Shown in pieces: positions 1 to 8,000 of a DNA stretch of 16,615 bases (positions are counted from its first letter, which is position 1; every line of letters begins with the position of its first letter). Under the pieces are notes generated by a model, which had not been told where the DNA came from, did not search any database, and saw only the letters and a program-made list of their open reading frames with translations. A program made the translations under genes and the position numbers. The stretch lies in NCBI RefSeq assembly GCF_001949145.1, contig NW_019091363.1, positions 2,058,949 to 2,075,563 of the forward strand. The letters are read 5' to 3'. Source of the stretch: Acanthaster planci. Lineage: Eukaryota > Echinodermata > Asteroidea > Valvatida > Acanthasteridae.

Positions 1-406
1 CAGTTATCTGCATATGCCTTCATGTGACTTTTTTAGCCTCCGTTACACCCCTTCAGCATGATCCAAACAATGATGGATCCGTGTAGGGAAGGAAAGACGA
101 ACATATCTGGAAGTGGCTATGCTTGAGACTCATGTCGTGTACTTGTGCAAGCCACTTCACCCCCTTCTTATAATGTTATTTCAACCGGGACTAGTAGTAC
201 GCATAGGCAACAGCACAATTGTCTTAGAGAGTATAACCTGCCTCGAGCTGATAGATTGTTCTCCCGGGGGGCAGGCAAATTGATCTCAATTGTTCACTGC
301 CGTAGGAGCGAGAGACCAACACTTCTACACATTATGAACCACCCAAAGCCAGATCAAACTTGATGCCCTTAATTCTAGAGTTTGATTTTGAATTTCTGAC
401 CTATAG
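1..406. other. Intron 1 of gene A (3' part)
   Basis: Ends at the TTTCTGACCTATAG acceptor at 405-406. No exon with the MATAS...VGGGDG content of gene B exon 1 is present, so this is read as the tail of a long first intron. I see no other gene or repeat in it. Confidence 0.6.
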
Positions 407-730
407 GTTTCATAGACAGCAAGATTGCACAGCATCTCAGGGGCCTTGTTCACGCCAAGATTCGCGTCGTCGTTCTTGAGCCGGATTCTCACATGATGCA
501 ACGGTACCAAGACCTGGTCAAGAAGGAGTCTGCCAAGCTACAAGGTGTCAATTTCGACTGGAGGCAGCAAACATTCCAGGAGTATCAAGCCACCGCGGAG
601 GAAGATGAAAAGTTTCATTTCATCAGTTGCATCAGCTCCATTTATTATTGCGGAGACTTGGACAAGTCTCTCGAGTACCTGTACGGGAAACTGCACGTCG
701 GAGGCCTCTTAACAATTGTGCTGATGGCAG
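407..730 (+). other. Gene A coding exon 2
   Basis: A 324-nt internal exon. The acceptor is CTATAG before 407 and the donor is GCAG|GTAATA after 730. It starts with two bases of a split codon and ends with one base of the next, so both flanking introns are phase 1. The length is identical to exon 2 of gene B and the two align without gaps. It encodes the acidic motif LEPDSH and the SAM-fold core through to LMAG. Positions 475-641 are almost identical to gene B; the rest is not. Confidence 0.88.
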
Positions 731-1653
731 GTAATAGAGCTCTTCCAGAAAAAGCTACTTTGCGTCAAGCGGTGCATGTCAAGTCCATTTCTCCTCGGTT
801 TCAGAGAGACATTCGCTCAGGACACTCCAAAGCCACTTTTGTTGTTTGTTGCTGTTCTGACCTGTTCCCGAATCTCATAAAACGGTGCATAAATGCTTTG
901 AATTTTTTTATTTAATTAGGCTGAACTTGCTTTTAAGAATTATAAAATTTTGAAAAGAACCACAGATACGCGAAAAGATTAGGAGTGATGCTTAGAAATG
1001 GGTTGTAATGAGTACAGGCTTACCCACAAACTGAATCCGAATTTGCTCTATGCTTTTCCTATTTAAATTCCACGGTTTTTACGGGTCCAAATGAAACGAG
1101 AAAATATCAGTTGTAGCCCTGATGAGAGGGGCTTTTTTACCTAAAAATGACAGAGCACATCCGAATTCAGAGTCTAGGTAAATCTGACTCGGGCCTTTTA
1201 GAGCAAAGTTATGAATGATGTCACTCATTGTGGTCATTTTGTTCATTGAAATGCCTGTTTTTCAACTTATGAATATTGAATATAGGTGAAGGAGGATTTG
1301 GGAGATTGTGGGAGTACCTTAACAAAACACTGGGCAGAAAAATGGACTTTTTCACGTCCACTGATGTCGAGCAAGCTTGCAGAAGACAAAATATACCCAT
1401 CGCAGACACGCAGACGATCAGGATCACTTCCAATATCTCAGCCTGCTTTGACCTACCTCAACAACTCTCCAAAGGCGGCGACATCCTTCTGGATTTCCTG
1501 ACTCACACGGTCAACTTCGCTCAGAACACCCCCACGGAATACCGGGACGAGGTGCTGGGGTACTTGAGGAGCGATGCCTGCTCAGGAACTGGCCCGACGG
1601 GGGAGGTGATCTTCAATGGTTTTGATTCCGCTGTTATCATACAAAAACAATGA
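407..1653 (+). CDS. HNMT-like: HNMT-like methyltransferase, gene A (5'-partial, 2 exons seen)
   Basis: S-adenosylmethionine-dependent small-molecule methyltransferase of the histamine N-methyltransferase family, expected to be a soluble cytosolic monomer. Two exons are seen, 407-730 and 1286-1653, joined in phase 1 across a 555-bp GT-AG intron; the stop is TGA at 1651-1653. The first exon, which carries the glycine-rich SAM loop, is not in the window. In gene B it lies 4 kb upstream of exon 2, so its absence here is expected. Visible family marks are the acidic SAM-ribose motif VVLEPDSH, the core motif FISCISSIYY, GGFGRLWEY at the start of the last exon, the DILLDFLTHTVNF block, and the C-terminal strand GEVIFNGFDSAVIIQKQ. 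Gene B is the same-strand paralogue 3.2 kb downstream. Both exons are fully open, so nothing suggests a pseudogene. Part of exon 2 appears to have been overwritten by, or donated to, gene B. Family assignment is strong; the substrate is unknown. Confidence 0.88.
731..1285 (+). other. Intron 2 of gene A
   Basis: A 555-bp GT-AG intron, AT-rich, phase 1. The reading frame of exon 2 runs on to a stop at 913-915, but homology ends at 730, where the GTAATA donor lies. It has no visible similarity to the almost equally long intron 2 of gene B. I see nothing else in it. Confidence 0.75.
1286..1653 (+). other. Gene A last coding exon
   Basis: A 368-nt coding part of the terminal exon. The acceptor is AATATAG before 1286, and the first two bases complete a Gly codon with base 730. 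It encodes the C-terminal third: EGGFGRLWEY, then a CRRQNIPIADTQTIRI stretch, SACFDLPQQ, the LLDFLTHTVNF block and the terminal GEVIFNG strand, ending at TGA 1651-1653. It is one codon shorter than the matching exon of gene B. I saw no AATAAA soon after the stop. Confidence 0.88.
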
Positions 1654-2060
1654 TAACCGACAGTAATTGAAAGATGACAGTCTATACATGGAAAATCTGT
1701 TTGTTTCACAGGGATCTAGGTCGCGATCAGTGATCCCAAAGCTGGTTCGCGCTATACTTTAGGCGGGCTCTAGTTTCCTTGAACCAGTGCAAGATCAATG
1801 ATGTGATCCGGATCCGCGTGAAACAAACAGGTCAGGTTCTTTTTAAACTAAATCCAATCTTTGCAGAATCGCTAAGTTTTTTATGCGACACAATGAAATG
1901 AGTGAATCTTGTATGTTTTCGAGAATATAACGTACATGTATAAATTAAGGTGAAGGAAAACGAATGCAGAGTCTTCATATAAAATCATCTGTACCCGTAT
2001 TAGGACACAGTACCTTGAAGTCACAGGCAGCCATCTTACCGTGCCCAATACAAATACAAT

Positions 2061-2120
2061 GTAAGGCAATGCTGATGGAATCAATACTTGGTAAGGCAAT
2101 GCTGGTGGAATCAATACTTA
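2061..2120. repeat. 30-bp tandem duplication
   Basis: Two adjacent 30-bp units beginning GTAAGGCAATGCTG, at 2061-2090 and 2091-2120, differ at 2 of 30 positions. It sits downstream of gene A in non-coding DNA. Confidence 0.9.
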
Positions 2121-3125
2121 CAACAGCACACAATCCAAAACTCACCTTTGTGTTCGACGCGGTAAAATGGGCGCCGGTGGCTTCAATCGGTAAAAAAGCA
2201 CTGCGAGGCTAGAATTTTTTTATGATGCCGGTTGTTACAATTATGAATTATTACTCTTTGGTATTTCAAAACAATTGAGGGCGCTTTTAAACTAAGCTAC
2301 ACCAATGGCTTACATTTTCTAGCCGAGGCTACGCTGGCACACCTCAGTTTGGAATACACGCAGCTTTGCTGAAGGACTGCAGGACTGCAGCATTTTGAAG
2401 TTACCCGCAATAATGTATCAAACCTTTTATTTAACGCTGTCAGTGCTTTTTATGCAAAACCAAATGGACCAGTACTCGTTGAAAACAATGACTCGACGTC
2501 ACAACTAGAAGTGAAGTGACGTGCAAGTACTAATTTAAGCCCCATTGAAAACCGTGCACATGTGTAAAATCAACAAAGTTCAGGGCACACTAACATACAA
2601 GCCAACATCACTAGGGTTTCTCAAGCAAAAATGGAATTATCGTCTTCTGCTTATAAATCCTTCCATTTCTTTTCAGTTCTTGGTAGGCAGGCCAATTACA
2701 TTTTTAGATTGTTCACACAACAATCTCCTCGCAAAGTGATAGCTCTCAAGCCTGCAAAAAGCCATTTTGTCAGATGGCATCCCTCTACCTTCTCGGATAC
2801 GTAAGACCATATTTTCAGCCAACATTATATCAATTCTAGTGGCTAAGAAGCCTCTTTTTTAAAGGGAATTGTGGGAGCACTTTCATGCGACTGAGCTCAG
2901 CAAAAATTATTATTTGAATTACTGTGCTGCATGAACCCATAATGCCTCCAAAATGCGCCCTAGCGCAGGGCGGTGTGTAGAGACGTCTTAGTTGCAAGAC
3001 TTCCCTGTAGTTTATTCCTCGATCCGAGACGATTCATAAGTATCACAGTCGTAAACTATGCTGTCTCCAGACGAACTGATCGAAGTCAGAAAAGGGGCCC
3101 AATAAATACAGCACCCCCTTTGTCG

Positions 3126-3172
3126 ACGTGTAATCAATCAGCAGATAACCTCGCTCCCTTGGTTCTAACTAT
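3126..3172 (+). repeat. Dispersed repeat, copy 1
   Basis: A 47-bp block containing AATCAATCAGCAGATAACC matches 13330-13376 in the same orientation at 41 of 47 ungapped positions. It is probably a fragment of an interspersed element of unknown class; similarity fades on both sides. Confidence 0.7.
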
Positions 3173-3243
3173 GTGTATAATAAGTTTTCTTATGTCGGTG
3201 ATCAATACTCCTACCCAACTTGACAGTGTGTAGCAGGGAATCT

Positions 3244-3397
3244 TTGCCTTGCTCGTCCCAGAACAGAATTTGCTAAGAGAACCTTCCAATACCGGGAGTC
3301 CAATCTTGGAACAGCCTGCCTTGCCTCGCTCGTCTCAGAACAGAATTTGGTAAGAGAACCTTCCAATACCGGGAGTCCAATCTTGAAACAACCTGCC
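3244..3397. repeat. 77-bp tandem duplication
   Basis: Two head-to-tail 77-bp units, 3244-3320 and 3321-3397. Each contains AGAACAGAATTTG and CCTTCCAATACCGGGAGTCC, with only a handful of substitutions between them. Non-coding. Confidence 0.9.
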
Positions 3398-4734
3398 TTT
3401 GCCATTAAAAGAGCCTCTTTCAACAAGTTTAAACATTTTTAAATGTTTATAAAATTTTAATGTAATGTCTCCTCTAAAGATAAGTTGTAATTATTTTCGA
3501 TTAATTTCGTAAATCTCTATACTCATTTGTATTTTTTTCCTTATGCCTGTGCACACTTTTCATTATTGTTAACTGGGACCTATAGGAGAACAGTTTTTAT
3601 AAACTGAATGGGTTCCCCAATATAAATAGAGATAAATACCCGAACTTCAAAAATCAGGAAAAGATACTCACGAGTTTCTCAGACGTTCGAGACCCACATT
3701 CAAGTTAAATCAATGCCCAGCTCATGATTTTTCGTCTCCTTTTCAAGTTTCCAACTATGAGCCGATGACTTTTGAAGATACTAATTTCCATGGAAGCTCA
3801 CCCCTAAGATGCAGTGGTAAAGCCCCTCGTCATTTTGAAATATCGATGCCTACATTTCTCGAGAAATTGACCTTTAACTTTTCAGGCACCGATTTCTTCC
3901 AAATCTCATTCAGACGCAAGCTGGTATTCTCTTTGCCCGCTTAAACTTGTCTTTTCTACAGATCTTCGAGTTCGTGGGCCTCAAAATGCTTTATTTCGTA
4001 GAGAAATCGAGTGCATAAAAATTGTGATTTGGCCCGCGCAAACAGTTTCAAGTTTTGGCCTATTTACTGGTCTGCATCCTACAGTTATACAACGTGAAAG
4101 CTGACCGCTATTTTTAATGGCACGCTTCCGGAACCCTTAGCCAGGAAGAATAACGTGCAAACGTTTTAGAATTTGCAATTTTTTCGTTCGTTTATTTCTA
4201 AAAAAAAAATCGCCTCAAAAAAGGCCTATATGTTAAATGTTAATTAGCATACTTCATAAAGTTGACATTTACCTGACCTGAGGGAGAAATAGTTAAGATG
4301 CCATGTAATTACTGACCCCTCACTTCCAAAAATTTAACAGTTATAGGGAAATAAACGTAATATAATAATACTGGTGTACAAAGTTTAATCTGAAGTTTAA
4401 TCTAACCTTTGCTGACTCCTGCGTCAGGTCAACCCTACTGAACCTTGAACCCATCGCTTGCACTAGGAAGGTAAATCTTTGCAATGTTGTACAATTTCGT
4501 TTGCACGTAAGCACATGAAGTGAAACTAAGCGTGCATACTAATGGAACGATATTTCTGGAAGTGAAAAGTCTTTAAAGGCAATTGGTTTTACCCATCTTT
4601 AGTCCAAAAACTACATTTCGAGGATATTTCTTTCGGTACGTTTTTGCACCCCCATTTATTTTACAAATGGAAGAGGCTCACAGACCATCGCACGAATACA
4701 GCACTCGGCTGCCGTTCCCTTGCGCTCCCCCTCC

Positions 4735-4751
4735 ATTATTATTATTATTAT
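4735..4751. repeat. (ATT)n microsatellite
   Basis: ATT repeated about six times, 65 bp upstream of the gene B start codon, probably in its 5' leader or proximal promoter. Confidence 0.85.
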
Positions 4752-4815
4752 CCTATTACCTTCTTTACTCGGCCACGAACGTGACCCCCTGAACTCCCAC
4801 AGTGGTCGATACAAA

Positions 4816-5029
4816 ATGGCGACTGCTTCCAGTTCCCCATCTATACAGGATCTGTCAGACAGTGGTGACTACTACTTGACTGCATTGGATGTGTACGATC
4901 GCGGAAGCGGCAGAATTCGGAGGATCTGCGAATGGGCAGGTGAAAACATTCCCGCTCTTGCCGACTCTATTGACGTTTCCCTGTCCAAAGATTCTGCGTT
5001 GAACGTGCTAAGCGTCGGTGGCGGAGACG
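4816..5029 (+). other. Gene B coding exon 1
   Basis: The coding part is 214 nt, from ATG 4816 to the donor G|GTGAG after 5029. It encodes residues 1-71 plus one base of the Gly codon that closes the SAM loop VGGGDG. The SAM-binding loop is thus split by the intron, as the in-frame join to exon 2 at 9021 confirms. Confidence 0.9.
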
Positions 5030-8000
5030 GTGAGCTTGTGTTAACTGCATGTTTTCAATCATTTAGAACTTACAATGGTAGGGAGGCTAATAGTTTTTCA
5101 TTTATTTTTTCTGTTTTGCAACTAGATTTTAGGGTTTTTTGAAGTTTTACCATCCCTTTTCGAAAAACCCATTTTTTTTGCTAGCAGAAATTTGGATTTT
5201 ACTGTGACGACAGCTGGGTGGTCCAAAAGTGGACAAGTTAAAAACGGCGGAAGGACACTTTTCTCCCTACGTTGAAATGGAACGGTCTTGGGAAGATTGG
5301 CATCACCCGACCAAGAAAAAAAATTATGAACGAAAGTTGCGAAGTGGCTGCCAGAGTGACGGTCCGTTGTAGTAGTACTGCGCAGCTGCAAACGTGTGGA
5401 GCCAGCCCGTTGCTGTGATTGGCCTTTTTCGAGCACCTTGTATTTCCATTTCTACGATCAAAAAATGAGAAAATGGGGTTGTCCACTTTTGGAGCATGAC
5501 AGCAATTTTGCCAGTGGGAATTTGAAGTTTTTAGTTTTCTACTTTTGACGCGCCACGAGAGTTTTTAAAGTAAACGCCAAATTTCTCCTAGCGGAAAAAT
5601 GCGTTTTTGAAAATGCTTCAGGCAAATTCCAGAATCCCGTAAATCTACTAGCAGAATATGAGAAAATGGGGTTGTCCACTTTTGACGCGCCATAAATGCG
5701 ACACAATATTTTCAGTACGTTGTAGTTTTCTTGAATTTATTGTGTTGGTCACTCATTAATGAATTCAGGTCGGACAACTCATCCAGCTAACCAGGTAATC
5801 CAACTAACAGTGTCACAGAGTGGTAAAACTGAACAGAAATAATGAGCCTAAAACGTCAGGTCATTTACAGGAGGAAAACATAAAAATATGGGTTAAAATT
5901 ACAAAATAAAATCAGCTAAATTGAAACCCAAAGATGCAATTTCAGTGATTTTAGTAAAATCTATAAAAACATTTCTATTTCATGGTTCCTTTAAAAACGA
6001 GGAACAAACAGCGCAAACCTTGTGCGGGTATGTTTTATTTTTCACAGCCCCCAACTTAAGACCCTGGGTTTTTCAGAGAGTGTGGGCAAAGTGCACATTA
6101 TAAAGAATATTATCGCTCTGCTGTGATTTCTTTATTTTTTCTTTTCGGTTTGCTTGCTTGCTGTTTATGCTTAGAAGATCATCAGCTGCTCTGTTCATGA
6201 CACAGCTGGGTCATGTTGTGCACCGTGAATGCATGAAGGTGCATCAGGATTATTATGGTGGCCACTGAGCGCAGTTTGTAGTTATACAAACGCATGTCAG
6301 CACTATACATGTAGCTTATAACTCCTTCCATGTTTCACTGCCCATGCGCCACAATCAGAATTGGGTCATTTTGTGCATAATGTTTCTCTTTACACTTATT
6401 CAACATTTTACATGTTCATTTTTTAAAAACTCGATTTCAATAATCTGATTTAAATCAAAGCAAACGTATTCTTTTAATTAAAAAAAAATCATTTTATTTT
6501 TAGAAAATGATGATTGTTATCAACCCTGTCTCCATCCCTCCAGCCTGGCCTTTCTGTCCTAATTGTCACAGCCAGCTTCTCCCCAGCCCTTCCTCTCTTT
6601 GCAGATTTTTCTTTTCCTCTTTTACCACATAATCTGTTCCTTGTTGTCTTACGTTTACTCTTTCCGTGCCTTTTCAAAGTTTTATCATTTGTCTTTCTCT
6701 ACTATTTGTTAAACACTCTAATACGGAGCTCTGGAAGTGCCACCCGACTTGTTCAGATACCGAGATGGTTTTTCTTATTAAGTCGACTTATAAAGCGTAT
6801 TTAGTCGATTTAACGAGATAAATGATGTAGTCAAGTCGACTTCCTAATTCTAGTAAGTCGACTTGGCGAGATAATCCATGTCATCAAGTATACTACATGC
6901 AGGCAAGAACTGACTACTCACAAGTGAACGTGACCTGCAGCGTATTTTCTCGCCAAGTCGACTTGCAGGAACTGGGAAATCGACTTGACAACAAAATTTA
7001 TGTCGATGAGTCGACATAGTGAATTCTGGAAGTAGACTTGATCACATAAATTATCTCGCCAAGCCGATAGAGGGAACTCTGGAAGCAGGCTTTATGTCAT
7101 AAAATACATCGCGATGTCGACTTACTATAGGTGGGAAGTCGACTTAACTACATCATTTATCTCGTAAAATCGACTAAATACGCTTTATAAGTTGACCTAA
7201 GATAAAGTATCTCGGTATCTGAACAGGTCGGATGGAACTCATAGAGCGCCGTACTTTATCCTGTCTGCACCTCCCCTTTCTTTTCCTTGACTTTGTTTCA
7301 TAGTGTGTGCAAGACTTGCATTAGGGCCTAATCTGCAATAGTCGGTGTTTTTGTTTTGTGTCTTAACTTGTGTGAGACTTTCGTTTGTTTGTAATGATTT
7401 GTGTAAAAGTTTTGATGTATTTTAAATCCTAATGCACTTTGTCAGACGTACTGTTTACGTGCAAAATACCTACACTTGGCTTTCTGCCCCATTGACGAAA
7501 CAAAATCGAGCAGTCAGTGCGTCAGTGAGTCAGTTGGTGAGCACGCGTGTGTCATGACCATGCATGAGTTGACGGTCGTTGAATACCACCCCAATACGAA
7601 AGGTGATCCCTTTCATGTTTTACTTCCTCTTTCTCGGGAAAAGGGTGATCGGGATAACGTGAGGTTACTGACGGCTTCGTTGATTTTTGAATAAGATATG
7701 GCAATCTGGCCAGGCCTATAGGTTGTAAATATTATTCAACTCCAAAGCTCTTGATAATTGCACGCGCTTTCTATCCGCCTGGAGCAGAAGCACCCCTCAT
7801 CGGTCGAAAAGAGGGCTGCGTTGCTCGGGAGTATTCCTTTTGCTGGTAGCGATGCGACTGCAAGGCATTTCCTATTTGTTCGTAAACCAGCGATGCAGTC
7901 AGTGGGGGCGCAGTCTACTAATTCAAGTGAGAATTTCAAGCTGGTTCATTAGCATTAAGAGTGCCCCTTTTGTATCTTTGGAAAGGAGATTGTTCCGTCC

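Larger units (their letters stand above)
1654..4815. other. Intergenic region between genes A and B
   Basis: About 3.2 kb with no recognisable gene. It holds the 3' end of gene A (poly(A) site not identified), a 30-bp tandem pair at 2061-2120, a dispersed 47-bp repeat at 3126-3172, a 77-bp tandem pair at 3244-3397, and an ATT microsatellite at 4735-4751 just upstream of gene B. The remainder is AT-rich. No TATA box or other core promoter for gene B is obvious in the last 300 bp. Confidence 0.6.

Noticed and set aside
731-915. Read-through extension of gene A exon 2 to a stop at 913
   Set aside because: Similarity to gene B ends at the GTAATA donor after 730, and splicing to 1286 restores the family's C-terminus.
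2973-3233. 86-codon plus-strand open frame
   Set aside because: No domain or compositional sign of coding, and it overlaps the dispersed repeat.
7758-7952. 64-codon open frame with an antisense partner at 7736-7939
   Set aside because: Unrecognised, within an intron, with mirrored openness on both strands.
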